This document shows positions 11,229-22,050 of a stretch of 64,000 nt of DNA, piece by piece. The notes under the pieces were generated by a model. The model saw nothing but the letters and a program-made list of their open reading frames with translations. It ran no database searches and was not told the DNA's origin. The DNA is taken from assembly GCA_011109175.1 (NCBI GenBank), contig RDEW01000041.1, positions 124,001 to 188,000 on the forward strand, in the 5' to 3' direction. Made by a program: the position numbers and the translations under genes. Each line of letters starts with the position of its first letter. The first letter of the stretch is position 1. The stretch is from Dicyema japonicum. Its lineage: Eukaryota; Dicyemida; Rhombozoa; Dicyemidae.

Positions 11229-12610
11229 TTAACTAGCATCATGTCGATTTCCTCTGGGTTTTTCTCCTAAAGTAAGCTCAGTCCTTACAGAGAGAATCTC
11301 ACGTGTAATATCAGCTATCCTCCCCCTCATATTCTCAAGTTTCTCCTCCAATTTTTGATTACTAAAATAACCTTGCCTATACTTTGTCTCACATATTTTC
11401 ATTACGTCCCTAATCTTCGATCTGAGAAGAATGTATGTCTTCTACCAACACCGATTAAGGCTACCTCTATCCTCTCCAGGTCATATCTGCCAGCCTTCGT
11501 TAGCTCCTCACCCATTTTCTTCATTTCTTGATATTTTGCGAGAACTGATTGAGTGTCGCTGTAAGTGTAGCTGCAGTATTAGTAAATGACTACACTTCAC
11601 GTTTGAGTGTTTTTTCTATGAAATCAATCCACTTTTGAATGCGGGAGTCAAGGTTGACTGAATCACTGTCGTTCACCGGAAAGACGTGCTCTTGTGTTTG
11701 GGAGCCACCACAGGTTTGTGGGTTTCAGAATTCTCTAGCTTCCGTCGTTTACGCTCATTCTAAATTGGGAAAGAGGTCATACCACGCGCATGTGTCTGTT
11801 CATAATAGCCTTTAGTAAATTCCCCCCACCTTTCTTATTTATTTCTGATTGGTGGACAACCATGTTTTCTTTATCATCGTTCTGGTCTTAATTTATGCCT
11901 TACTTTAGTGTTTCCTTGCTTAGAAGACCTCACCTCTGCTTCTTCATTATCCTCCTGAAATGCAGTCGCCCCACATGCTTAGGTGAGTGATTGGATGTAA
12001 AGGGACATTCACATAACCCGGGATCACACGCCTTTTCGTGTAGAAACGCCTCACAGGATTCAGTGAATGAGGAAATGAGTCTGAGAGCAGCATCGTTTTC
12101 TTGGAAGATTAAAGAAATTGGCTGTTCTACGCATAAACCAAACTGAGTCCAGATTTTGACTGTATTTTCTAAAACATTGAGAGAAAATCACTTTCTATGT
12201 GGAAATGTCTAATGTGGCAAAAAGGAATGTATGTCTCTAAAGTCCAACAAATTAATCTCAGAGTTCCCGGGTTCCAGTCCACCCAACATTCCTCGGAATT
12301 ATGAATTTTCGCGCTTTTAATGAGTCCGTCGGTCCCGTTTATGGAATCCATCCATTTCCTGACAGTCTAATGTTTTAAAGACTATTCACCTGAATATAGT
12401 TGTCAGCCGATATACTTGCCAGTGAAATCTCTGAATTCTACTCCCAATAACTCTCCCATTGAAAAATGGATAAGCAATTCGAAGATTTCCGACTGGTATA
12501 CCGCATCTTTTATATTTGAATCAAAAAAACCGCCAAAAGTGAGAACATTGTCGTGGAGTTTTATTCTAATTTTATCAGAGAAGGTACATTTTATGTTTGA
12601 GGTGATTCAT
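11229..12610 (-). CDS. Unrecognised multi-exon host gene with coiled-coil C terminus
   Basis: Reconstructed purely from splicing logic. Start ATG at 12610-12608 (MNHLKHKIIKLHDN...), intron 12566-12587 (22 nt). Further introns fit in frame at 12169-12191 (23), 11955-11974 (20), 11760-11785 (26), 11689-11711 (23), 11571-11593 (23) and 11442-11464 (23). The stop TAA is at 11231-11229. The middle has a cluster of Cys (CDPGLCECPF) and an acidic patch (HEDNEEAE). The last 130 residues are charged and helical (IQKWIDFIEKTLK..., LAKYQEMKKMGEEL, NQKLEEKLENM), a spectrin-like or coiled-coil pattern. Two junctions do not close: 12367-12415 (two abutting intron-like segments) and about 11880-11945. I cannot name the family. 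The run of consecutive frame-restoring introns makes a real gene likely. Confidence 0.6.
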
Positions 12611-12639
12611 TATCTTAAATAGCTGTTTGGGACACAGAG

Positions 12640-14100
12640 AAATTATAGAGTTTACAGAATTTAGAATCTGACAGTTAATTATAAGAATACGTCTAAGGCA
12701 GTCAGTTTATCCGATGAAATGATCAGATCCATCAACATGGGTACAGACTGGGCACCAAATAAATTAAGAGCCTTTTATTGACTTCCCCCATGTTCTAAAT
12801 CAATGAACCATCCTCAAACCACTATAAATCTGCATACTACATCACAGAGTTTGTAATTAAGTAAGTCTTCTAGAAAATTCTAAATACAAAAACTTAGAAT
12901 AGGAATGACAACACCGCGAATTATTTTTAGCATGCTTTCATTGCATAATAGTTTGCATTGATTTTCGAGTTCTTCTGCCAGTGTAACAAGTTTGTAAGTG
13001 TCATTAGTGTCGATAAACTAGGTTGTTATAATTATTTTGTAACTTGTTCGATTTCTTGGCAAATATTAATTATTGTCTGTTTGACTTTCATGCTTTTGTA
13101 GTTATCGGGTTTAATCAAAATTTATGGACAACAAAAAATAATTATATAACCAAAAATTGGCGCCAATATTAATTAGGTTAGCAACTGTGTTAAAATAAAT
13201 TTTATTATTTTTTATAATTAAAACAAAGGTTCTTATCAGGTTTTTAAATTTTTAGCTTATTTGTAAAAAATTATAATAAAATATAAAATCTATATGTTTT
13301 AGCGAACATGAACATTTCCATCCTTTCTGACAGATTCGAGATATTGAAATTATTTCTTCCTGAAGTAAGGTTATGACATCATCACTGTAATTGGAAGCTC
13401 CCAGTATTTTATTTAAACGAGCCACATTGGTGAGATGTTCTCCAAATTATTATGGGTAATAAAACTGACGGTTGACCCAATGTAGAATATAAGTTTGAGA
13501 ACAAATTATTTAGAGGTTAATTGGCTGGAAGGTTGAGGTGGGGTTAGTGACGGTATCTCTCCTTTTCGTGATTTGGACAGGGTGACAGAATCAGGAGACA
13601 TCGTTCACCCGAAGTTCTGAACTAAGAAAGTGTATGTGGGATCAGGATTCGAATCTCATCCAGCTAAAACTCGATAGAACTTGGAGAATCACCTGTTAGA
13701 AACTCTGCACGTGCAGGAAGGTAATTAATATGATCTCGTCAAACAGATCCCACTCGTGAGGTGACACGACACGGTTGTTGAAAGGGATCTGACTACCTTC
13801 TCCCTGACCAAATCCACTGGTAAAGATTGTCAAAATGAAAACTTACGCCAAAGAATTAAGTGATATCCGTGACGGTAGGACTGTGATGAAAATGGAAGAG
13901 GGCGGACATAGGTCTCCACCTCTCTTCGGAAACCTGTAATGGAGGGTGGATTTTGTCGACACAAGCAGACGTTCTCCTTTGACATCCTTCCTTGATTAAT
14001 TAGTCATCATTGTTTGTCCTGGGTCGGTATTTATTTTTGATGTTCATCATTGTAGAGAAGGTAGACTCACATATGTTGAAGCGATTAGTTACCGCTCCTC
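12640..14100. other. Intergenic, nothing recognised
   Basis: AT-rich 12850-13500, then a more balanced segment 13500-14000 with short open stretches on + (around 13780-13920) that I could not join into a gene. No repeat or element ends seen. Confidence 0.35.
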
Positions 14101-14101
14101 T

Positions 14102-14290
14102 CAGGCAGGACACAGACTTTATTTAAGTAAAGAACAGTCATAATAACTAATAGATGAGGGAGAACCATGCTCTTCACTTATTTTGTTGGGCATGAGTCCT
14201 TTTATAGACGATCCGGTTCCGCAGTGAGATTTTCACTAATGACGTCTTCACTCGTCAAGCCAAAGTCATCAGCCTTTTTGCCTGACACTC
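14102..14290 (-). mobile_element. tRNA-derived SINE, partial copy
   Basis: Shares the family body with 36421-36670 and 63290-63590: gcaggacacagactttattt, aagtaaagaacag, ggttccgcagtgag, then the tgacgtcttcactcgtcaa stretch. Read on the minus strand these are the 3' and middle parts. The tRNA-like head seen in the 63.5-kb copy is missing or diverged here. Confidence 0.7.
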
Positions 14291-14846
14291 GTTGCACTGC
14301 GCTACTCGGAGCCATATGTGATTAAGAATTCGTGCAATTTATTCGCATCACTAACTCAACGAAAAAAGCTCCTGTAACTTGAAATCGACGTAATATCGCA
14401 TAAATCCTCTAAAATTTATGAATACTTCAAAAATGAGGCTTTTTTCGTAATTTTTTATGAATAATTTATTACGTAAACAATCAAGTAATTCAGCTGAGGT
14501 AATTAAGTGAATATTTTCCCTTACAACTGCCAGATAAATCCTTTGGAATAGCTACTCGGCTTCCTCAAAAGACCATCTTGGTCCCGAAGACTCCACCCTT
14601 ATCGACGACTACGGACTGTACATAAAATCTTGTTGAGAGGCTGTCATATTTTGAAATTCTTGAATCGAACCCACATCTAATCGCAACTAGGGGACAGCTA
14701 CCTTTTAAATCAATTTAAGATACAGTTCACCAAAGAGTTGTAAATGTAAGAGACCGTTACTACATTCTCACAAACCCCATAATCAACCCCCAAAACCATT
14801 ACACAAAAATACAAAAAATCATAAAACTATTCAAATCAACTACAAA
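14291..14846. other. Intergenic between SINE copy and BAH gene
   Basis: No gene or element recognised; probable 3' flank of the minus-strand BAH gene. Confidence 0.4.
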
Positions 14847-15623
14847 TCATTTGCGTAATCCAATAGACAAATAACAGGGATCACTACACTTGTCACAGTT
14901 CAACATGGACATCTCCACACTATCCACTTTATTGAACAGCCAACTCATTCCATTCGATGAGTACCTAGTAAACCCCAACTCCCTCCTCATCAACGTCGCC
15001 CGATACCTCCACTAAGTCAATCCACAACCTGGAATACTCCCGACAGTTCAGAACAGTACATTTACCAACAATACAGCCTACATCGACGTCCTCATCGTTG
15101 ATTGTCCCTGCCACTCTGTCCATCTGAAGTCGTTCATACAGAAACACAGTGGCCATTAACTGACCCTCTTGATTTGTCCAGAATCCGATAATTCTGGCAA
15201 TTCTGTCTTCGCTGAGAAGTACTGCATCGTTGGTGGTCAAATCAAGTCCATCTGATGACTTTAAACGGGTGAACCAGGCTTCCTGGTTAACTGAACGTCC
15301 AGACTACTTTAAGGCACAAAACAAACAGGAAGAACTGACTCAAAGTTGATTGAGTCCCCCACAGGTTTCCAATGTCTCTGAACACATTGATTTGTGTTAG
15401 CTCTGGAACAAACAATTCCTGGCAGTCTGTTTGAGTTTTGACAGCCTTTTTCTTCACTGTTACTTTACTGGGAGAAGAATTGGCCACAGAGTTCTTTATC
15501 TTCGAGTCAACCCCGTTGGAAACAGTCTTCAATGGCTGTATAATTAAATATGAGGTACTTTTTCGTTTATTTCGCTCACTTGGAAAACATTCCCTAAAAA
15601 TAGTTAAAATGTTGACCGTCCAT
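14847..15623 (-). CDS. BAH-domain protein (BAHD1/BAHCC1/winged-eye-like)
   Basis: BAH domains read chromatin marks, typically histone tails, in the nucleus. Assembled from minus-strand exons separated by introns at 15594-15616 (23 nt), 15536-15558 (23), 15339-15362 (24), 15283-15307 (25) and 15007-15028 (22); all five restore frame. The N-terminal part is Ser/Lys-rich (NSVANSSPSKVTVKKKAVK, NLS-like). The BAH domain follows: TTNDAVLLSEDRIARIIGFW, then EGQLMATVFLYER, then DVDVGCIVGKCTVLNCREYS, the last matching the family block with I.GKC.V....EY.R. The C terminus ends with two CxxC-like pairs (NCDKCSDPC) and stop TGA at 14849-14847. The start is taken as ATG 15623; the open frame extends further upstream, so more 5' exons are possible. 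The unspliced frame would stop after VGVY and miss the conserved RYRATLMRR tail. Confidence 0.8.
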
Positions 15624-15839
15624 TACGAGGTTGTCGAAAATGGCATCAGAATAAACCCCATTCACTCTTATTCTGTCCTTATTTGTGGGGGATGAGACTA
15701 TTTTTAATTTTTTAATTTTTATATTATGATTTGAATCAGCCATATAACTTGACTTAAAGTAATATTTAAATTTTATTGTGATAATTTTAAATTAATATTT
15801 TAATTTAACTAATATTAATTAATTTCTTAAATCAACGAT

Positions 15840-16085
15840 AGAAGCCGCTGGATTTCTGGAGAGTTCTAGCCACCATTGCCACTTGAAGCCTTGATACGAA
15901 TGAACCATGAGACGCGCCGTCGTGACTGCGAAGACCAAGTCACTCGACCGATAAGTGTTTGTGTGGGGTCAAGAGAGGAGCATCGGGCCAAGATGAGTTC
16001 CCTACTAGAGCGTGCTGGGATCACGTGATTAGTTAGTTTGTGTAACCGTGGTCTCTGGTGTTATTATTAACGCCTAAATTCCAAC
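15840..16085 (+). mobile_element. Non-LTR retrotransposon 3' end fragment
   Basis: The final coding bit reads KMSSLLERAGIT-stop, followed by the shared tail (ttagttagtttg...ttattattaa). It is a 5'-truncated copy of the AGIT-stop group. Confidence 0.65.
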
Positions 16086-16218
16086 TGAAAACTCTTCTCT
16101 TCAAATTCTGTTGAAATAGGAGCATCGTGGTTATGGAAAAGCAGTGGGAACTATGGAGGAGCTGTGCTGGAACTTCGTGCACCAGCTGAGAATTTCCGAT
16201 ATTTTTCGATCAGTTGGT

Positions 16219-16599
16219 TTAACTCATTTCTTGGGGTACCTTTTTTTCGGAGTTAAATAATGATGATAAAGGGATTCCAGAAGAATTTTCGTGACATTTG
16301 GGTTTGACCTGAGTTTGACGCCTCCACCTGACCAGCTTGGCGATATTATCAATGAATCTGATATTACCAATGACCCTAAGGTAGTTGTGGGAACCTCTAA
16401 GACTCTCAGCTAGACGCTTGATGGCAGCCAGCCTTCTACATTCTAGTGAGCAGGGATAACTAACTAAATCAAATGAGTCGCCGAAGGAGAAGCAAAAGAA
16501 AGTTTGGAAATCAAGAGCTTCAAATGTCGTGGTACTCTCCGACATGGTGGCATTTGAAAAAAAGTCGCACTTTTCATATCCTCCAAGAAGGATAAACAA
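16219..16599 (-). CDS. Uncharacterised ORF, 126 codons
   Basis: A single open frame, beginning MFILLGGYEK or more likely at MSESTTTFEA. It contains YPCSLECRRLAAIKRLAESL and a basic stretch LVRWRRQTQVKPK. No family recognised, no ultrashort introns found, and neighbours on both sides are retrotransposon debris. It may be a host exon or a chance frame. Confidence 0.25.
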   Translation of the reverse strand: MFILLGGYEKCDFFSNATMSESTTTFEALDFQTFFCFSFGDSFDLVSYPCSLECRRLAAIKRLAESLRGSHNYLRVIGNIRFIDNIAKLVRWRRQTQVKPKCHENSSGIPLSSLFNSEKKVPQEMS

Positions 16600-16649
16600 T
16601 ATGACACATCAATGATAATACACCTCGTATTTTAAGAAAGTTTCCATGT

Positions 16650-17005
16650 GTTTGAACAAGATTTTGATTAGAGGACTGCCTGGTATTGAGCCCACCCTCA
16701 ATGCGTTCTGTTGTTACTCAGCAAAAAGTATTTCAAAAGGGTTGAACTCAAAACTTGCTCCAACTGGGATCCGGAAAGGTTATTCCATAATTATGATGAA
16801 ATTTATCCCATACCTACCAACATACGATATTTTCTGTCCCTTTTGCAACCTCCACGTGTTGACAACGAACCACTTATTTGAATGTCATGAATTGGCACAA
16901 CGTTTTTTACAATACCGGAACTGACCAACATCTGCTACGTCCTACTTAATAGCTGCTGGCCTCCTACATGTTTGTGAGGCTGGGGTTAATTAACTAACTA
17001 ATGAT
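16650..17005 (+). mobile_element. Non-LTR retrotransposon 3' end, CCHC/H-finger type
   Basis: Reads CPFCNLHVLTTNHLFECHEL, the zinc-finger-like end of the ORF, then the 3' UTR (ctgaccaacatctgctacgt...aattaactaactaatg). The same block occurs at the end of the copy at 53131-54535, with clearly similar DNA over about 180 bp. Confidence 0.75.
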
Positions 17006-17379
17006 GTAAGGGTTCAACTCTCAGACTACTATTGAGATCGTCGAAAAAGACGTCCACTTCGTTACTACGGAGAACACTAAACGTCCTTGGAATACCTTAC
17101 GGAACGTCACCAAGACTTCCTCAAGATGGTGAGTCGCCTGACCATCCCCTGAGGAAAATCATCAAACTATTAATGGACGCCTGCACGAGATATGAGAAGA
17201 AACCTTCCCCACTGTGGAGACTAATTCATGACTCCAAAACTAACCGCAGAAGAAGAACTGGTATGGACACCGGATCACTAAATTAAATGATAACTTTTAT
17301 CCTCTTTTTCGTGATTTCAGGGTTAATAAATGAAATTCCAGAATTATAAAAATTTTCATGTCTCAGCATTATTTTTTAA
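17006..17379. other. Unassigned segment with short open frames
   Basis: An 84-codon frame (17032-17286 +) and an overlapping frame rich in Thr/Arg. Neither matches a family or closes with introns. Confidence 0.3.
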
Positions 17380-17733
17380 CCTGTTAAGCGTCATATGTCA
17401 TTTCTAAAAAATTTGTAGTAAACATTGGCTACGACATATGTCGTATAGTCAAGTTGGCGGTATTATTACTAATTATATGTCCGTTTTTTGTGATTGGCGT
17501 TATTTTGCCCATAATGGGTGTCCGACCGAAAAGATAGAAGTTACCTGAGGAAGAGATAAGTGATATTTTTGACGAATCAAGTGACTTTAGTGATTTTGAA
17601 GATGAAAGCGATGAATCAGAAATCAGTGACGAATCATCCAGCGACTATGGGTTAAACAAAAATTTTAATAAATATAAAATTCCCAAAGAACGTCACAATT
17701 TGAGATAGGCAAAGCAAAGTGACGCTTAACAGG
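17380..17733 (+). mobile_element. piggyBac-derived MITE (354 bp)
   Basis: Perfect 14-bp inverted terminal repeats: cctgttaagcgtca (17380-17393) and its complement (17720-17733). The left flank is TTAA (17376-17379), the piggyBac target; the right flank is taag, an imperfect copy. The interior, from about 17515, encodes an acidic Ser/Asp/Glu-rich start (EEEISDIFDESSDFSDFEDE), the typical N terminus of piggyBac transposases, preceded by MGVRPKR and one stop. This is an internally deleted, non-autonomous derivative. Confidence 0.85.
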
Positions 17734-17833
17734 TAAGAAACACACACCAATTCTCACATGATCAGTTACAAGAATAAAATTTACCAAAACAAATATTCAA
17801 ATTCATCAGTTTTTAATATCATTAGTGATACAG

Positions 17834-18359
17834 CTAGCAGATATCTCCTTCTTCATTTATCACCCACGTGTGTCTGTTCTCTTTAAGCTTCCTGAAATAA
17901 TCCTCAACTAAACTCGAATATTTGCACGTGTTTGTCCCACTTTGTTAAAACCGGCTGTCCACAGGCGGCAGAAAATATAATCCGCCTCAGTTTTCTCATA
18001 CATTCTACTCTATTAAGGGACCGTCTCTCAGTGAGGTCTGAGCGCACCACAAGACAGTTGTCTTTGTTAATACGAGTAGGGTACTACATAACGAGAGAAA
18101 TCAACCATGCGGAGGATGTTGTCACGAATGGATTGGTGGACCCAGTCCATTTTGTTTATGTCCACTAGAATCTCCACGACTATGTAATTAGGGGCAAAAT
18201 ACATGTGGCCGACTGAGGGAGATCCCGCATGCTGTGTCCTTCTTTTATGGATATTTTGTCAATGGGGATCTCCCCAGTGAAGGTTGTGTCCACAGTTGTG
18301 GAACACATTCGAAGGGAAGTCAAAGAAAAGGTTGAACAAATGCGAAGAGGAGTCAACAT
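17834..18359 (-). CDS. ICT1/mL62-like mitochondrial ribosome-rescue homologue without GGQ
   Basis: ICT1 (MRPL58) is a peptidyl-tRNA hydrolase and large mitoribosomal subunit protein. Minus-strand exons 18359-18203, 18179-18106, 18083-17914 and 17891-17834 are joined by introns of 23, 22 and 22 nt. The start MLTPLRICSTFSLTSLRM is a basic, Ser/Thr-rich, acid-free mitochondrial presequence. Then GEIPIDKISIKEG matches the family's IPLDRLTISY entry strand, VEILVDINKMDWVHQSIRDN matches V.F....EW....R., and YPTRINKDNCLVVRSDLTERR matches the INRLGELILTSESSR block, followed by NRVECMRKLRRII. Where ICT1 has SGPGGQNVNKVNSK, I read HSMRDLPQSAT: the GGQ catalytic loop is gone and about five residues are missing. 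The spacing otherwise fits. The family assignment rests on these spaced blocks. The lost GGQ implies a structural or non-hydrolytic role, if this splicing is right. Confidence 0.72.
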
Positions 18360-18499
18360 GAGAGAGCAACAAAAATTAAATAATTATTTAAATTATTTCT
18401 TTATATTATTTATTTGAAATGTACATTTTATGACAGTAAGAACTTTTAAACAGTCATACTATCATGTGGCTATTAGATTTTTGAAATTAGCGCGCGTCA

Positions 18500-18730
18500 T
18501 GATTTTTATTAGTGGCGCCTTGTGGTGATATGTAGCTTGTATGTCAAAAATTGTTTTCCCTCCCTTTGATGGTGTCATGGATCTACCTTACTGAGGAGAC
18601 CCCCAATGCCTGGCCGGCATCAATAGGATCCACTATTCTTTCCCTGGGAACAATTTCTGGAACGCTGGAACTATTCAGGATCAAGGAGTTAGTTAGTTTG
18701 GTTGCCCTTGGTCTTTGGAATTATTAAAAA
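18500..18730 (+). mobile_element. Repeat family Z, copy 1 (non-LTR 3' end/SINE-like)
   Basis: Shares about 200 bp with 57050-57300 (+) and 27785-27965 (minus): tggcgccttgtggtgat, a tgatggtgtcatgg block, actgaggagac, ccaatgcctgg, aggatccac, then gatcaaggagttagttagtt and a TTGGTCTTTGGAAT tail. The end resembles the 3' tails of the AGIT-stop retrotransposons. Confidence 0.75.
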
Positions 18731-18739
18731 AGAATCATC

Positions 18740-21720
18740 TGCACACCCCAATCCAAGAAGAATGTCTCTCTTGGACGGCTCTCTCATTATTACTCATCTG
18801 ACATGTTAAGAACGCTCTTAATCATCTCTGGAGATATCAAACTTAATTCGGGACCAGCGAAATCTCTATCCATCATTCAACTCAACATAAATGGATTGAG
18901 AGGAAAGATAATCGAGTCATGAATTTCTTAAAGAAATGCGACGATGTCAACGTGTGTCTCCTACGATTTCCCCCCGCTCCAACACTTCCGGGATACACTG
19001 TTATCAGAAAGGATCGCCAGTTTGGCCGTGTAGGAGGAGTCATTACTATTGTCAAAAGTGAGATCGGGCACACAATAATGTCTTCTCATTATGATCCTCC
19101 ATCTCCCGTGGAATACATTGGGATCTCCATTCGAACAAACATGGTAAATATAACAATTGTGAACATGTACACTCCCCCTGCTGCCCCTGCCAAAATGAAT
19201 TTACCTTCTCCTTGACTTTGTTACCCCAATACCAACATTTGCTGATATGTGACCTCAACGCGAAACGCCCGACCTGGTACAAAAGCCAAGCTGCTGATGT
19301 CAGAGGAAATCTCTTCCTTTCTCTACTGGATCACTTCATAATCCTTAACGACTATCGGGTGAACACAAGAACATCATATAAAGCTTATAACAACATGACT
19401 TCACCTGACCACTCCTAAAATTGCTTCTCTTGCCAATTGGTTGTGATTTATGACTTCCGGAGCGATCAGAATCAAATCCTACATTAAACGTTTTGATCAC
19501 TAAACGAACAAGATTGTGAATTTATTTTTTTATTTTAATAACCCCGGGAACACGGAGAAAAAAATACAAAAGAGTCAAACAGTTAGGTGATCCCAGTCCC
19601 CGCAATCAATTGTTCCATTCGACGTCTATGATCTTCCATAGTCCCCACTACTTTCCGGAAGAGTCTTCTCTCGGTCTTGCAAAGGAATCCGATCGGGGAG
19701 GAGAATTTCCTATCCAATCGGGTATTTTTTGCCATACAAATGATCAGACGAAGCAAGTTTTCATCTTTCTCACAGACGCAAAGAAATCCGGAACCACGAC
19801 TACGGGTCTTAGCTTCTATGAGTAGTGGGTCGACTGTTGATCCATTACGTGGGCAAAGCATACTGATGGTTTTCTGGTGTATTGAGTTGACACTGTGGAC
19901 CATAGACTCCGATAGCGTGAATCTCCATGCAACGGAGGCATACTTAACGGCTGGCGCGTTTATTTGTTGGTAGAGGGTAGAAACAGAAAAGTCCACATTT
20001 CTCGGGGTCTTCCGGACAAGGGCGCGTAAAACGTTAATTTTCTTGAGGCCCCTGGTAAAATTGTGAATGAACGTAATCGACTCAAAAGCATCCAAAGGCC
20101 ATCACCAGAAATTATATAACGAATTCGAGTCCTTGATAGCGAAATAAAGAAAATCTCTAAGAAAAGGGAAATGAACGAATGGAGATAAATCACCTCCGCG
20201 TTTAACAAACATGGGTCCTTGTCAATCATGTGGAAGACTCTTTCCCTGATCAAAAACCCTGAGAAGAGAAACAGTCCTGATTTCAGCAAAAAGAAACTCG
20301 ACATGATGAAGTTCTACGCTCAGAGCAGCTACTTACCTCAAAAAAGTACGAGGGTCCTCCCTTGTCATTGATAATACCAAGATGTCGTCATGATCATATA
20401 TCGTTTTCACCAGTGGAGGTCAAAAATGCCATTAAATTTTAAAAACTAACCTATTTAAGCGGACCAGATAAAATTCTCATGATTGTTATCGAAAAGCTTG
20501 GACCCAAGGCACTCATAGCATTAACACAGATGTACAACATATCCATAAATAGAAACAGAATTCCAACTATGGAAGTTGTTCCAAATCCACGTAGTTCAGA
20601 AACCTGGAAAACCAAAAGAGTTCCCTTCTTATCGACCAATTTCCCTATTATGCACATTGTAAATAATTCTTGAGAAAATGGTTTAGGACCACATCTTACC
20701 CATATTCACCTAAGAATCCTTCCAGCACAGATTTAAGAAATACCTCTCCACAAGTACGCACTTGCAAACCCTCACTAACTTTATTATGGAGGGAATTGGG
20801 TCAAAGCACAGACTCCTCAAAACTTTATTGTGCTCGGTTGACATCCGTAGGGCTTTTGACTCGGTTCCCAGAAAATCTTAACGATGAAGATCTACTGCTC
20901 AGAAATCCCCAGCAATTTCAAAAGACGGGAACTTTCTCATTGGTAGAGCTTTTTAACTTATTCTTGCATGGTATTCAAATTGACTCGGACAAAAATTCCA
21001 TAACCCTTGCGTATGATGACACAATATATGCTTGCATGGGTTTATGTGCTACGACAGCTACGAACAAATTGTAAACTACTCTGGAAAGACTCCTTGAATG
21101 GTTGAAGAGAAATTCAATTTCAACGTCCACAGAAAAGTCATTTACTCTTTTTTTACGTCGAATAAAAGCTATCAAGTTATTCGGCTAAACTATTTTTGAA
21201 TGGTGAACTAATCCCAAATCAGGAACAAGCCAAGATTCTGGGAGTAACATTTGATACTCTCATGACCTTCAGCATACATGTGTCAAACGTAATCAGTGCT
21301 TCGGCACGAAAGTTTAACTTTTTGAAGGTGCTCGTCTCAAAATTTAAAGAATTCTCAAAACAATCATTATCAACGTTATACACTCAATTCATCGAACCAA
21401 CTATGGATGTGCAGCTTGGAGAACAAAACTTGCCAAAACAAACATTGATAAGATCAACTCCGCCGAATCCAACATGAACAAAACAATCTCTCGAATCACA
21501 GGAGTACCAATAAGGGCAACCCCATTTGAAGTCCTTGTGTGGAATTCCGGCGACATATTCACCCAAAATGAAAAACCGTCAGAAGAACGGTGTTATCGAA
21601 AATGTGTCGGTTCTCAATAACGACACCGGGAAGATGAGAAAATTACTGAGAATAGCCGGGATCACCTGATGGTGTTTTCCTTTTAGTTAGTTTACCTGGT
21701 GATTTTTGACTTATTAATAA
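18740..21720 (+). mobile_element. CR1/Jockey-like non-LTR retrotransposon, interrupted
   Basis: The 5' part reads SGDIKLNSGPAKSLSIIQLN, i.e. the GDI..NPGP / IQ.NINGLR start of CR1/Jockey ORF2. The endonuclease pieces follow (DRQFGRVGGVITIV; LLICDLNAKRPTWYKS...RGN; SPDHS for SPDLS). After a minus-strand insertion (19515-20098) the RT resumes: SYRPISLLCTL, CSVDIRRAFDSVPR, ILGVTFDTLMTFSIHVSNVI, and the 3' end KMRKLLRIAGIT-stop at about 21670 with tail tggtgatttttgactt and TAATAATAA. Multiple frameshifts: dead. Confidence 0.82.
19515..20098 (-). mobile_element. Nested non-LTR 3' fragment (minus)
   Basis: The open frame 20095-19583 reads LKKINVLRALVRKTPRNVDF..., PLLIEAKTRSRGSGFLCVCE and RRRMEQLIAGTGIT-stop, the same C-terminal organisation as the copy at 34590-35810. 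Its 3' tail (ccccggggttattaaaa, minus) is at about 19530. It interrupts the endonuclease/RT of the + element around it. Confidence 0.75.
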
Positions 21721-22050
21721 TAATGTGACTATTACCTCTTACCAAATCGCCTCTGGGGGTCCATTCATTTCCTGAACAAATGTCATAAAGTCTAGGCTAG
21801 CCAGAAAAGGGAATTCTAAGTTACGGAGAGATGGACTTCTGGAAAGGACTTTTCTCAAATACCTCTGGAATCTATAATCTTTACAAATCAAGGTTATTGC
21901 AAGTTGAGCTATGAGCATCCGACTCCCAATAAATGCTTGTATGGGCTCTAGGGAGAAACATCGGGACGAGATGAGGTCTCTGCTGGAGCTTGTTGGAATC
22001 ATGTAAGTAGTTAATTTAGTTTTATCGTAGTCTTTTAGAATTTTCATTTA
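21720..22050 (+). mobile_element. Non-LTR retrotransposon 3' end fragment
   Basis: Starts right after the TAATAATAA tail of the preceding copy. It ends with MRSLLELVGIM-stop (about 21967-22002) and a ttagttttatcgtagtctttt tail. A tandem 3'-end arrangement. Confidence 0.55.

Noticed and set aside
13650-13720. Possible tRNA (ggattcgaatctc)
   Set aside because: Partial B box only; no cloverleaf could be formed.
21739-22047. 102-codon minus frame
   Set aside because: Antisense to a non-LTR 3' end that carries the recognisable MRSLLELVGIM-stop on +.
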